Source: Pseudoalteromonas shioyasakiensis
GTDB lineage: Bacteria; Pseudomonadota; Gammaproteobacteria; Enterobacterales; Alteromonadaceae
Direction of reading: 5' to 3'
Length of the DNA stretch: 64,000 bases
Assembly: GCF_022398475.1 (NCBI RefSeq)
Contig: NZ_JAKEVM010000005.1
Span: 1 to 64,000 of the forward strand
Each line of letters starts with the position of its first letter. Within the stretch, counting starts at the first letter, position 1. Both the position numbers and the translations under genes were made by a program. Positions 15,666-25,345 of the stretch are shown here, piece after piece. The notes below the pieces were generated by a model. That model was not told where the DNA came from. It worked only from the letters and a program-made list of their open reading frames with translations, and made no database searches.

Positions 15666-16385
15666 TTATTTTAAATGTCTGCCACCATCAACAGGCATAG
15701 AACGACCTGTGATGTAGTGACTGCTTAGTAATAGTTCTACGCTGTTAATAATCTCGGCGCAGCCGGGCTCAATGCCCATTAGCGATTTCTTTAATGTTTT
15801 GGCTTTGTATTCGTCGCTATCGTGTTCGTTAAAAATAATTAACGAAGGGGCGATAGCATTCACTTTAATGGCTGGTGCAAATTTAGCGGCAAACGACTTG
15901 GTTAAATTATCAAGCGCTGCTTTGCTTGCTGCATAAGCAAGGTGCTTAGGGCTGCCTTTTTCAACTACGTAATCGGTTAAGTGAATAATATCTGCGGCTT
16001 GGCCACTGTTTTGCTGATAATGCAGTAGCAAATCAGAAGCTGCTAAATTAATTAAATAGGGCGCTTTGGCGTGGATACGCATCATGTTATCGAATAGGTC
16101 TGCGTAATCGTGGTTATTTGCTTCGCAATCCCAGCTAGACGCATTATGGATAATTGCCTTGAGCTGGTTGGTATGGGTTTTTAATTCTTCGATAAAATGC
16201 CCGATAGCTTGGTCACTATTAAAATCAGCATGGATGCAAATAGCGCCTTTACCTGCAAGCACATCAATTGCTTCATGGCGGGTACGGTAAGTGACTATGA
16301 TTTCTTGCCCTTGCGCTAAAAAGTGCTCGGCCAGAGCGAGTCCAATACGTTGGCCTGCGCCAGTAATTAAAATGGGCGATGACAT
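15666..16385 (-). CDS. folM: dihydromonapterin reductase FolM
   Basis: A 239-residue short-chain dehydrogenase that reduces dihydromonapterin (and weakly dihydrofolate) with NADPH. The cofactor motif TGAGQRIGLALA has Arg as in FolM and pteridine reductases instead of plain TGxxxGIG. The active-site Tyr-x3-Lys is in 'HLAYAASKAALDN', and the end 'ITGRSMPVDGGRHL' is typical. It heads folM-folE-folX, which encodes the whole path from GTP to tetrahydromonapterin apart from phosphatases. The context makes FolM far more likely than a generic SDR. Confidence 0.88.
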   Translation of the reverse strand: MSSPILITGAGQRIGLALAEHFLAQGQEIIVTYRTRHEAIDVLAGKGAICIHADFNSDQAIGHFIEELKTHTNQLKAIIHNASSWDCEANNHDYADLFDNMMRIHAKAPYLINLAASDLLLHYQQNSGQAADIIHLTDYVVEKGSPKHLAYAASKAALDNLTKSFAAKFAPAIKVNAIAPSLIIFNEHDSDEYKAKTLKKSLMGIEPGCAEIINSVELLLSSHYITGRSMPVDGGRHLK

Positions 16386-16633
16386 AAACTAATATAAAAC
16401 CTTAGATTTTTGATTTGAAATGTAATGTACTTAACTGTAACAACTATAAACCAAATTACAGAACTATTTCATCTTTACTGCAATCATGTTGCTAACTTTT
16501 ACGTCAAGCATAGCGCTCTAGATCATTTAGCGCGGCCGATAATGAGTGATTGAAGGTTTTGAATATTGCTAAGGGTCTGTACGAGGAAGGAAAAAGGGCA
16601 ATGATTATTGCCCTTTTAGTGTTTTAACTGTTT
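16386..16633. other. intergenic region between folM and nadE
   Basis: About 250 bases with no gene. It holds the folM promoter (minus strand, upstream of 16385) and the nadE terminator at 16592-16617. No other structure stands out. Confidence 0.5.
16592..16617 (-). terminator. nadE terminator
   Basis: AAAAGGGCAAT at 16592-16602 pairs with ATTGCCCTTTT at 16607-16617 over GATT. On the minus strand a T-run follows the stem, 16 bases beyond the nadE stop. Confidence 0.82.
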
Positions 16634-17470
16634 TTAAAGCTCGTCGTATACCGTTGGGATCGCTTGGCGCTTATGTTGAGTACGTAAGTAAATTGCTGTT
16701 AGCTTTTCTTCTACTTCATTGCTGACTTCTTTACCTTCTAAGAAATCATCAATTTGATCGTAAGTGAGGCCAAGCGCTTCTTCGTCAGTTAGACCTGGGC
16801 GATCACATTCTAAGTCGGCCGTTGGGGCTTTATGCACAAGTACAGCTGGCGCTCCCAAGTGCTCAGCAAGCGCACGAACTTGACGCTTTGATAAACCAAA
16901 TAAAGGTGCTAAGTCACATGCTCCGTCACCAAATTTTGTGTAGAAGCCAGTGATGTTTTCAGCACTGTGATCGGTACCAACAACTAAGCCTTGGCTGAAA
17001 CCGGCAATTTCATACTGCGCAACCATGCGCTGGCGTGCTTTTACATTACCTTTGATAAAGTCGATTTTAGCTTGCTCTGGTAATTCAGCACCACCACCAA
17101 CTACAGCTGCCATTGCTTGTTCATGCATGCCATCAACAGCCGCTTTAATGTTAACCGTCATACGCTTACTTGGTTGAATAAAATCTACGGCTAGTTGTGC
17201 TTCGTCTTCATCTGCTTGTACGCCGTAAGGTAAGCGCACAGCAATAAATTGATATTCGTTCGTGTTATGTTCTTGGTTTAATTCATCAACCGCTAATTGG
17301 CATAAACGGCCACAGGTTGATGAGTCAACACCGCCACTGATCCCTAATACAAGTGAGCGAGAGTGCGCAGCAATAAGTCGGCTTTTAAGAAAGTTAACAC
17401 GACGGGTGATTTCCGCTTTTACATCAATAGTTGGTTGGACTTTCATTTCCGCCAGAATGTCGGCACGCAT
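16634..17470 (-). CDS. nadE: NH3-dependent NAD+ synthetase
   Basis: Amidates nicotinic acid adenine dinucleotide to NAD+ using ammonia and ATP. A 278-residue single-domain enzyme with the ATP pyrophosphatase P-loop SGGVDSS at 45-51. Other NAD synthetase motifs are '[26 protein letters not shown]' (partial block) and '[21 protein letters not shown]'. There is no N-terminal glutaminase (nitrilase) domain, so it uses free ammonia. It lies 66 bases downstream of yceH on the same strand and may be in the same transcript as yceH and the hybrid kinase. A strong terminator follows. Confidence 0.95.
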   Translation of the reverse strand: MRADILAEMKVQPTIDVKAEITRRVNFLKSRLIAAHSRSLVLGISGGVDSSTCGRLCQLAVDELNQEHNTNEYQFIAVRLPYGVQADEDEAQLAVDFIQPSKRMTVNIKAAVDGMHEQAMAAVVGGGAELPEQAKIDFIKGNVKARQRMVAQYEIAGFSQGLVVGTDHSAENITGFYTKFGDGACDLAPLFGLSKRQVRALAEHLGAPAVLVHKAPTADLECDRPGLTDEEALGLTYDQIDDFLEGKEVSNEVEEKLTAIYLRTQHKRQAIPTVYDEL

Positions 17471-17536
17471 GGTAGAGCTCCTATTTTCGTTGTGGTTGTC
17501 AGCGTCTTGTACATTATGTTACGGGCGCGGTTTTTA

Positions 17537-18163
17537 TTAAAGACCTAAATGCGCTTTTATTGCGTTAATTTGTTGCTTAAGATCTTCGATTTCGCTTCGT
17601 AATTGTTGCACTTCACTACTGTTACCTTGAACAGGCTCTTTAGCAGCCATTTCTTCAGTAATGTTGTCTGGGTCAACAAATAAGTGCATGTAGCGGCTCT
17701 CTCGCTTGCCAGGCTCTCGTGCTAAGCGTGCCACATGTTCTTGCTCTATAAGTGCATTTAATGCGGCTTCGACTTCATTGACGTTACTGAACTCAGCGAG
17801 GCGGTTGCTGCGAGTTCTCAGTTCGCCTGGTGTTTGCGGGCCACGTAACAGTAACAAACAGATAATGGCGCGTTGCTGCTCAGTAAATTGCAAACTGCCA
17901 AATTCGGTATTACAAAAGCGGTGAGCATATTTATTTACACGCCCTGACAGCCCTTCATCAACAGTGACTAACCGTGATGCAATAAGCTCATCGAGGGTAT
18001 CTTGTACTTGCGCTTCAGTGAGAGACAATACTGGCTCACGGTTAGATTTTTGATTACATGCATTAGTCAGTGAGTTTAAAGATAACGGGTAATGTTCGGG
18101 TGTTGTACTTTGCTTTTCGAGTAAACAGCCAATAACACGTTGTTGAATTGATGATAATTGCAT
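17537..18163 (-). CDS. yceH: YceH family (DUF480) protein
   Basis: A 208-residue cytoplasmic protein with two winged-helix-like DUF480 repeats. The first begins '[24 protein letters not shown]' and includes '[11 protein letters not shown]'; the second contains '[20 protein letters not shown]'. A C-terminal coiled coil (about 180-205) is a usual YceH extension. The function is unknown, but the fold suggests nucleic-acid or protein binding. It begins 15 bases after the hybrid kinase stop on the same strand, so they are probably cotranscribed. Confidence 0.9.
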   Translation of the reverse strand: MQLSSIQQRVIGCLLEKQSTTPEHYPLSLNSLTNACNQKSNREPVLSLTEAQVQDTLDELIASRLVTVDEGLSGRVNKYAHRFCNTEFGSLQFTEQQRAIICLLLLRGPQTPGELRTRSNRLAEFSNVNEVEAALNALIEQEHVARLAREPGKRESRYMHLFVDPDNITEEMAAKEPVQGNSSEVQQLRSEIEDLKQQINAIKAHLGL

Positions 18164-18178
18164 GGTTTTACTCTCTTT

Positions 18179-21100
18179 TTATTCTTCAGTGCTTAGCCAC
18201 ACTGTTAACTTTTTATTGAGCGAGTCAAATTTAAGGGGTTTGGTGACATAGTCGTTCATACCTGCGTTTAAACAACGCTCTTTGTCACCTTGCATCGCAT
18301 TTGCAGTGAGTGCGACGATATTAACCCCCTGATGAGCTGCGCCTGCTTCACCTGCCCGAATGGCTCGCGTTGCTTGGTAACCATCCATTTCTGGCATTTG
18401 GCAATCCATTAACACTAATTGGTAGGGGCTTTGCTCTCGGCTTGAAAGTTTTGCAATCGCTTCAAGGCCATTTTCAGCGATATCAAAACTAATGCCTGCT
18501 TGCTTTAGCAACGAACCTGCCACCATCTGATTCACTTTATTATCTTCAACCAGCAAGACTTGCGACTCAGTATTATCGCTACTGGTCACGACCTTGGTTA
18601 TTAAGGCTTCTTTATTAACCTGCTGCTGTTCAATGTATTTGTCGTTCGCCAGTGAATTAAATAAATCAGACTGCGTTAATGGTTTAAAGATAATACTCTC
18701 AACTTTTAATGTTTGTCTCGTTTGTTTTTCAGTAAGGCTCATTGGGGCCATTAAAATTCGTTTACAGCTGGTGGCATTAAAGTATTTTAAGAATGCTTGT
18801 TGGTGCTCTTTTGTTGCGCTGCTATAAAAAAGATAATCCACTAAAATTGCATCGCAGCCATTATCGGTTGGCATTGCAGCACGATTGAGTAAGCTTGGCA
18901 TATCAGTATAGGTCTCGACCTCAGCCCCCCATAGTTGTAATTGCTTTTTGGCAATATTGATACTGAGCTTACAATTATCAGCAATTAAAATATGCTTTTT
19001 ATCTATAATGTGGCTTGGCTCTGGCGCTTGCTTTGTATGATCACGTTTAACTTTTACAGTAAAATTAAAGGTGCTGCCTTCCCCGTATGAACTAACCACA
19101 CTGACATCACCATCCATTAACTGACACAGCTGTTTTACTATTGCAAGGCCAAGCCCTGTACCGCCGTATTGGCGTGTAGTTGATGCATCAGCTTGCGTGA
19201 ATGAGTCAAATAGAGCGGCTTGTTTTTCAGGCTTAATACCTACACCTGAATCAATAACAGAGCAGTTCAAGAACAATTCTTCGTTGTTTGTTTCGAGTTT
19301 GGCGATAACAATTATCTCACCATCTTTCGTGAACTTAACCGCATTGCTAACTAGGTTATTGATAATTTGCCTAATCCGATTAGGGTCGCTAATGATAAAG
19401 CCGTGATTAAGGTGTGTGGTATCTAGCAGCAACTTGGTATTGTTTTGTTCTGCTTTAATGGCAAACGATTCGATAGTATCGCCAAGTAGTTTTGATACAT
19501 TAAAGCTAACATTTTCAATATCGAGCTTACCGGCCTCAATTTTGGAGAAATCTAAAATATCGTTAATGATATGCAATAGTGATTCAGCCGATGATTGCGC
19601 CAAATCTATATGGTGGTTTTGCTGGGTGTCTAGTTTGGTTTGTTTGATGATATTGAGCATCCCGATCACGCCATTCATAGGGGTGCGGATCTCATGACTC
19701 ATGCTTGCTAAAAATTCACTTTTGGCTTTTACTGCTTGTTCAGCAGCTTCTTTTGCTTGAACGAGTTGTTGTTCGGTCTCTATACGGCGCTGACTTGCGT
19801 GTAAACTACCAATGAGTGCCGCAACTGCGATTAAAAAGCTTTCTTCATTTTTACTCCAATGTCTGCGGTTATGACATTTTTCGGCGCACACAACTCCCAT
19901 TGTTTTGCTACCAGTAGGAATGATCACTGTCAGCATTGAGCGTATATTAAACCAATCAAGGTAGTTGCTACGTAGGTCACTAGTCAGTGGATGTTGCTGA
20001 GCATCACTGGCGTTAATTACAGCGTGATTGTTAATGGCATCAAAATAATTTTGAAATTCAAATTGTTGCAGTGAAATCGGCTCGCTAAATTCAGGCTGAC
20101 TTTGGTCGTGAATAGCAAAGGTATTGAGCGATTGGCGATCGTCACTAAATAGCCAAATACTCGCGCGATCAATATCAAATGCGTGACAAATTGCTTGCAC
20201 AATCACATGTTTAGATAAGTTAAGGTTACCCGTCAGTACAGCATCATTAACGGTAAGAGAGGCTAAAATCTCATTATGTAAGGCTATTTTGTTGTTTTCT
20301 ATCTCACCTCGCTTACGGGTATCAATATTTTGTAGTGAACCAAAAAGCTTTATACAACGGCCATTTTTATGCTCGGCTTCACCATGTAGCAGCACCCAAA
20401 CTTCATCACCTTCAGCAGTGATGATTTGCACTTGAGTCTCAAAACTCTCACCATACTTGATTGCACGCTCGTTAAGGCGACGAATTTTATCCCGGCTTTC
20501 ACCAGCCTTAAAATGTGTAAAGTTAGCAGGCCACTCTGGTTGTACATTAAGAGGAAACTTAAAAATTTGCTTGGTCATATCAGACCAATAGACGGTTCTT
20601 GTCTCTAGATTAAAAGACCAAGCGCCGACTTTAGCAAGGCTACTCATAGTTTCTAACATACGTTCGCTTTTGTACTGTCTTTCAACCATGCGTAAAAAGA
20701 ATACAGAGGCGCCAGCAAACAAGATACAGAATAAAATAATGGCCAGTCTTAGCGGCCAAATAGCAGAACTTGGTGGCTGCCATCCAGATTTTGGTGTGGC
20801 GTACATCTGCCACTCACCACCTGGAAAGTTAATTCTAAAGCTCAGAGGGTTGGTATTGAGCACGTCCTTAGAGCCGAAGAAAAAATCACCTTTAGCACCA
20901 AGGCCATTTCTGCCTTGTAGGGCAACATCATAATGCTGACTTAGCGCGATTAACCCCGAGTTTGTGTAGATTTTATCTATGTCGAGAACAACAGAGAGGA
21001 GCCCCCAAAAAGTGAGTTCTGGTGGAGTGAATACGGGCATTCTTGCTATTAATGCTTGACCACCTTGCACCAACTCTAAGGGGCCGGCCATAACAATACG

Positions 21101-21544
21101 GTTTTCATCTCGTGCTCTAATTGCGTCGTCACGCTGCGCTGGGTTTTCTAAAAAGTTTAGCCCGATAGATTTCTCATTACCCACAAGAGGATAAGTCATC
21201 TGAATAACCATATCAGGGGCCGCGCCGATGTTTCTAAGCTCTGAAGACGTTGAAAATAAAGGGCTGGCAATTTGCGTGAAGCGGGCTTGGTCTAAATTGG
21301 GTTCGGCAGCTACAGCAACTGCAAGCCCTCGCACAAGTTGAATGTTAGATATTAAGGTTGCTTCGAGCTCTGCACGATAGGCACTTACTTTTGCCAGTTC
21401 CTGTGCACGAAAAGCATCTTTCTCGCGGCTGTAATTAATTTGGTCGATTACAAGACCAATCACGATGATCCAGGCAAGTGAAAACCAGAAGGCTAGCTTC
21501 AGTTTTTGTAGTTTTTTATTATCTGTTTCGGTCGCTAGCGGCAT
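18179..21544 (-). CDS. CHASE-PAS-GAF hybrid sensor histidine kinase
   Basis: A membrane hybrid kinase of 1121 residues. TM1 at about 15-30; periplasmic CHASE domain at about 70-230 (with '[19 protein letters not shown]'); TM2 at about 265-285; PAS at about 300-415; GAF at about 440-590; HisKA with His617 ([11 protein letters not shown]); HATPase ([24 protein letters not shown]). Two receiver domains follow: a divergent one at about 845-960 ([18 protein letters not shown]) and a canonical one with Asp1047 ([12 protein letters not shown]). There is no Hpt domain, so phosphotransfer needs a partner elsewhere. The CHASE domain senses small extracellular ligands. It leads a probable transcript with yceH. 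Confidence 0.92.
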   Translation of the reverse strand: MPLATETDNKKLQKLKLAFWFSLAWIIVIGLVIDQINYSREKDAFRAQELAKVSAYRAELEATLISNIQLVRGLAVAVAAEPNLDQARFTQIASPLFSTSSELRNIGAAPDMVIQMTYPLVGNEKSIGLNFLENPAQRDDAIRARDENRIVMAGPLELVQGGQALIARMPVFTPPELTFWGLLSVVLDIDKIYTNSGLIALSQHYDVALQGRNGLGAKGDFFFGSKDVLNTNPLSFRINFPGGEWQMYATPKSGWQPPSSAIWPLRLAIILFCILFAGASVFFLRMVERQYKSERMLETMSSLAKVGAWSFNLETRTVYWSDMTKQIFKFPLNVQPEWPANFTHFKAGESRDKIRRLNERAIKYGESFETQVQIITAEGDEVWVLLHGEAEHKNGRCIKLFGSLQNIDTRKRGEIENNKIALHNEILASLTVNDAVLTGNLNLSKHVIVQAICHAFDIDRASIWLFSDDRQSLNTFAIHDQSQPEFSEPISLQQFEFQNYFDAINNHAVINASDAQQHPLTSDLRSNYLDWFNIRSMLTVIIPTGSKTMGVVCAEKCHNRRHWSKNEESFLIAVAALIGSLHASQRRIETEQQLVQAKEAAEQAVKAKSEFLASMSHEIRTPMNGVIGMLNIIKQTKLDTQQNHHIDLAQSSAESLLHIINDILDFSKIEAGKLDIENVSFNVSKLLGDTIESFAIKAEQNNTKLLLDTTHLNHGFIISDPNRIRQIINNLVSNAVKFTKDGEIIVIAKLETNNEELFLNCSVIDSGVGIKPEKQAALFDSFTQADASTTRQYGGTGLGLAIVKQLCQLMDGDVSVVSSYGEGSTFNFTVKVKRDHTKQAPEPSHIIDKKHILIADNCKLSINIAKKQLQLWGAEVETYTDMPSLLNRAAMPTDNGCDAILVDYLFYSSATKEHQQAFLKYFNATSCKRILMAPMSLTEKQTRQTLKVESIIFKPLTQSDLFNSLANDKYIEQQQVNKEALITKVVTSSDNTESQVLLVEDNKVNQMVAGSLLKQAGISFDIAENGLEAIAKLSSREQSPYQLVLMDCQMPEMDGYQATRAIRAGEAGAAHQGVNIVALTANAMQGDKERCLNAGMNDYVTKPLKFDSLNKKLTVWLSTEE

Positions 21545-21709
21545 GAGAAATATCAGGTTTTATACTATTTACCTACTATAGACAATTTCTGTGGTAATTA
21601 ACAATGAACAGCAAATCTATAAACCTAATTTCAATTATTTGTATCGCAACACTATTCTTTCACAAAACTCAGGTTAATATAGTGTTACTTTAGCGCAAGG
21701 ATAATTGGC

Positions 21710-23992
21710 ATGTTTAAGATAATCAAATGGTTACTAATAGGTTTGTTCGTTGTAATGTTACTCGCAACGGGGCTTGTTTATGGCGTATTAAACTTAAGTT
21801 TACCGGCACTTGATGGTCGCGGTAAAAGCGACGCTATTTCGCAATCAGTTAAGATTGAGCGAGATACCTTAGGACAGGCTGTTATTCATGCCGAAAACCG
21901 ATTAGATGCAGCCTATGCTCTTGGTTTTGCTCATGGTCAGGACCGATTCTTTCAAATGGATTTACTGCGCCGTAATGCTGCAGGTGAGCTTAGTGAGTTA
22001 TTTGGTAAAGCAGCCGTTGGGCTTGATAAAAAAATGCGCTTTCATCAGTTACGTAAACGCAGTCAGATTGCTGTCGCGCAGTTACCTGCTAAAGATAAAG
22101 CGCTATTAAAAGCGTACGCGAATGGGGTTAATGAAGGCCATGCGCAAGTGGGTTTCGATAGCTTTGAATATTTACTCACAGGCGCTGAAGCAAAACCTTG
22201 GCAAAGCGAAGACAGCTTACTAATCATTTTTAGTATGTATTTAGATTTACAAACGGCCACCTTTGAGCGCGACAAAACACTGATCGAAATCGAAGATTTA
22301 TATGGTAAGGCGATGGTTGACTTTATTACTCAGCCTAGCCTTTATCAAGCGGCACTCGATAATAGCCAATTAGCGCCTTATAACGGCGGTATTCCTAATC
22401 TCAAAGACGCTCAATGGGCTATGACTGACATTGCAGACCGAAAGGAACTTGGCAGTAATAACTGGGCGGTTACTGGACAGTTAACTGAAACAGGTGCTGC
22501 AATGCTGTCTGACGATATGCATTTATCGTTTGCTGTGCCAATCATTTGGTACCGAGCCCAGCTCAATTACCCACTCAATGGTGAAATGCAGCAAATCACC
22601 GGTGTGTCACTACCTGGGGCTCCTGCCATTGTTGTTGGTACCAATAATAAAATAGCGTGGGGATTCACCAATGGTTATCTAGATACAGCCGACTGGATAG
22701 CTCTTGAGAGTAAAGAGAAAACCTGGCAGATAGATGAACCTATCTTACTCAATGACGGCAACAGCGAAAATTACGCTTTAACCATGAGTGAGTATGGCCC
22801 AGTTACAGAAATCAACGGCAAACCTTATGCGCTAAGTTGGGTTGCCCACCATGAGTATGCGGTTGATATGGAGTTACTTAAGCTTGAGCAAGCAAACACG
22901 GTTGATGATGCACTAGCGCTTGCTGCTGAGGTGGGTATTCCTGTACAAAATCTGATGGTTGTTGATGATAAAGGTAATGCAGCTTGGAAGAATATGGGAG
23001 CCGTGCCTGCCCGTAAAGAGCCCCATCAATTAGCTGTGGCTGAGCAAGCGTATCCTGCACAGTGGCACGAAAACGAAACCCAGCGTCCATTTGTTAAAAA
23101 CCCAGAAAGTGGCCGTTTATGGACGGGCAACTCACGAGTTGTTTCCGCAGAGGATGACCAGCGCTTTGGTAATGGTGCTTATGCCATGGGGGCTCGCTCG
23201 GCACAAATTCGCGACCGCTTATTTGAAAAACAACAGTTCAACGAACAAGATTTTTATGACTTACAACATGATAACGAAGCGCGTTTCTTAACGGCTTGGC
23301 ATAAACTGCTGGTCAAACAGCTTAGCACTGCAGGCGATAAATATGCCCTGTATTTAAAAGAGCTAAATAATTGGCAGGCGTGTGCTTGTAGCGACTCAAT
23401 TGGCTACACCTTAGTAAAGCGCTACCGCAGTGAAGTGATTAACGGCTTATTTAGCCCGTTAGAGAATAAGCTAAAAGCTCTCGATAGTAGCTTAAAACCA
23501 GTAAAACGAGACTTAGAGCCTGCTGTTTGGCAACTTATCGAAGCGCAGCCTGAAGCATGGTTAAACCCTGAGTATGCAAACTGGCAACAACAAATGATAG
23601 GAGCTTTTGATCGCGTTATCACTAAACTAACCGAGCAATACGGTAACAACCCGCACAGCTGGAAGTGGGGCAAGGTTAACGAATTAGTGATTGAGCACCC
23701 ATTTGCCAAGCAAATACCCGCACTTAAAAGTTTATTGAATATGCCAACAGCACCAGGGGTTGGTGATACCTTTATGCCTTCGGTGCAAGGACGTAGCTTT
23801 GGTGCTTCACAGCGCTTTATTGTTCAACCTGGGCACTTAGATGAAGCGATCATGGCTATTCCGGGTGGGCAGTCGGGGCATCCATTGTCAGAATTTTATC
23901 GTGCCGGGTTTAACGATTATGTCAGTAATGGTTTAACGCCATTATTACCGCAGGAGATTGCCCACAGTATCACTATCGATGCGGTTAATTAA
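21710..23992 (+). CDS. penicillin acylase-family (S45) N-terminal nucleophile hydrolase
   Basis: An amidase precursor of 760 residues that should self-cleave into alpha and beta chains. An uncleaved signal anchor spans about 8-28. The alpha segment carries 'AYALGFAHGQDRFFQMDLLRR' motifs. Autocleavage before Ser249 in 'ELGSNNWAVTG' would expose the nucleophile. Beta-chain motifs include 'SDDMHLSFAVPIIWYRAQL' and 'IAWGFTNGYLDTADW'. Relatives include penicillin G acylase and quorum-quenching N-acyl-homoserine-lactone acylases; substrate cannot be told from sequence. It is divergent from the hybrid kinase. Its 3' end overlaps the convergent cyclase gene by 8 bases inside a perfect palindrome. Confidence 0.9.
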   Translation: MFKIIKWLLIGLFVVMLLATGLVYGVLNLSLPALDGRGKSDAISQSVKIERDTLGQAVIHAENRLDAAYALGFAHGQDRFFQMDLLRRNAAGELSELFGKAAVGLDKKMRFHQLRKRSQIAVAQLPAKDKALLKAYANGVNEGHAQVGFDSFEYLLTGAEAKPWQSEDSLLIIFSMYLDLQTATFERDKTLIEIEDLYGKAMVDFITQPSLYQAALDNSQLAPYNGGIPNLKDAQWAMTDIADRKELGSNNWAVTGQLTETGAAMLSDDMHLSFAVPIIWYRAQLNYPLNGEMQQITGVSLPGAPAIVVGTNNKIAWGFTNGYLDTADWIALESKEKTWQIDEPILLNDGNSENYALTMSEYGPVTEINGKPYALSWVAHHEYAVDMELLKLEQANTVDDALALAAEVGIPVQNLMVVDDKGNAAWKNMGAVPARKEPHQLAVAEQAYPAQWHENETQRPFVKNPESGRLWTGNSRVVSAEDDQRFGNGAYAMGARSAQIRDRLFEKQQFNEQDFYDLQHDNEARFLTAWHKLLVKQLSTAGDKYALYLKELNNWQACACSDSIGYTLVKRYRSEVINGLFSPLENKLKALDSSLKPVKRDLEPAVWQLIEAQPEAWLNPEYANWQQQMIGAFDRVITKLTEQYGNNPHSWKWGKVNELVIEHPFAKQIPALKSLLNMPTAPGVGDTFMPSVQGRSFGASQRFIVQPGHLDEAIMAIPGGQSGHPLSEFYRAGFNDYVSNGLTPLLPQEIAHSITIDAVN

Positions 23993-23999
23993 CCGCATC
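23978..23999. repeat. perfect 22-bp palindrome holding two convergent stop codons
   Basis: The half-site GATGCGGTTAA is followed directly by its exact reverse complement. Each strand reads GAT GCG GTT AAT TAA in the frame of its own gene, so the acylase (plus) and the cyclase (minus) both end Asp-Ala-Val-Asn-stop. The RNA could fold into a 9-bp hairpin with a 4-base loop on either strand. No T-tract follows, so intrinsic termination is doubtful. Confidence 0.9.
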
Positions 24000-25085
24000 A
24001 GCATCTTTGAAAGCAGGGCGATGGCCTTTAGCAATAGTTGTTTGGTTGCGCCCTGCATGCTTACTTTTATACAGCGCTTCATCGGCGTGTTGCAGCATTT
24101 TTTCTATTGAAGCGAGCGGTTGCCATTCAATAAGCCCAAAACTCATAGTGACATTGAGATCGGGGAATTCATGATGCGCTTTTAGTTCGGCGATTTTGAT
24201 ACGTAAAGTTTCAATTTTTGCGAAGGCTTGTTTTGCATCAGTGTTGGTTAATAAAATTAAAAACTCTTCGCCACCCCAGCGTACCGCTATATCTTCATCA
24301 TTAATGAATTGGTGAATTAGCTTCGCAATATTAATGAGTATTGTATCTCCCTTATCATGGCCGTAATTGTCGTTAATACTTTTAAACTTATCAATATCAG
24401 CCATAACAATACAAAGACTGCTCTCTTGCTCAATACTTTTTTGATGTGCAGCAGTGATTAATTTTTTTGCAAAACGGCGATTGTAGAGCTTAGTGAGTGG
24501 ATCGCGGGCTGCCATTTCTGTTAACTCAACCCGTTGCGACAAGGTGATTTCTCTAATTAGACCCATGCCATAGACCATAGGTAAACCGGCAATAATAATA
24601 TTGATTACATTTACATGTGGTAGTAATTCTGGGTAAGCAAAGCTGTACTGAACATCTGAAAAAAATACATATAGCAGGGCGAATATCGCAATCATCACTA
24701 AGCTATATAAAGCTGCACGCTTAAAGGTTAATTGATAATCGATCATTAAAATACAAGACACAGTCCAAAGGTAAAACTGGAACCCTGCGCCTAAGCCAAG
24801 GGTGGCACAGACAATTACTGCATGAATAATTACTTCAAGACAAAATACTCTAAGTGCTAGCGAAGTTAGTCCTTGCTTAATTAAAAAGATGCCGCTTGCC
24901 CAAGCAAGCACACTCAAAATATTCACTAAAGCAAGCGTATTTGCACCTATGTGAGCAAATACGGGGATCAGCAAGACATGAACAATCAACGCGAAATAGG
25001 CGATTTTAGAAATAATCAGAAATTTAACGTGTTCAATCTCTTCTAAGCCAGATTGCTTTGATTGTTTTAATAAGTGTTTGATCAA
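23985..25085 (-). CDS. membrane-bound diguanylate cyclase
   Basis: A GGDEF protein of 366 residues that should make cyclic di-GMP from two GTP. Five or six hydrophobic segments between about 25 and 178 form a membrane sensor without a recognised domain name. The cyclase domain (190-350) begins 'DPLTKLYNRRF' and has the active-site motif GGEEF at 271-275. The RxxD inhibitory site expected five residues before it is absent, so product feedback is probably weak. Its last codons lie in the palindrome shared with the acylase gene. Monocistronic. Confidence 0.92.
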   Translation of the reverse strand: MIKHLLKQSKQSGLEEIEHVKFLIISKIAYFALIVHVLLIPVFAHIGANTLALVNILSVLAWASGIFLIKQGLTSLALRVFCLEVIIHAVIVCATLGLGAGFQFYLWTVSCILMIDYQLTFKRAALYSLVMIAIFALLYVFFSDVQYSFAYPELLPHVNVINIIIAGLPMVYGMGLIREITLSQRVELTEMAARDPLTKLYNRRFAKKLITAAHQKSIEQESSLCIVMADIDKFKSINDNYGHDKGDTILINIAKLIHQFINDEDIAVRWGGEEFLILLTNTDAKQAFAKIETLRIKIAELKAHHEFPDLNVTMSFGLIEWQPLASIEKMLQHADEALYKSKHAGRNQTTIAKGHRPAFKDADAVN

Positions 25086-25345
25086 TCCAACCTCAAATAC
25101 ACATGGAGAGTAGCGTAATTATAGATGAAAAGTTGAGCAATGCAGGTTTATAATTGCTCGCTTTTGCTTTGTAAACGCATGTCACTGATGTTTATGAATG
25201 AGGCTAAGCGCCTGTTCACATCATGTTTGTTAAGCTTGGGGCTTGGCAGAGTGGGCATTTGATGCCACTCTAGTTAAAGCTAATCTAGAAACATGCTGAG
25301 CAATGTTTGCTGTGATTATTCTCTCGTGCCTAAAAAGGAGTAGCT

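Noticed and set aside
25086..25345. Possible guanidine riboswitch upstream of the GNAT-nitrilase/gdx pair
   Set aside because: I looked for paired stem-loops with ACGR loops (guanidine-II) and for the longer guanidine-I pattern and saw neither; only an imperfect hairpin at about 25246-25271 is present.
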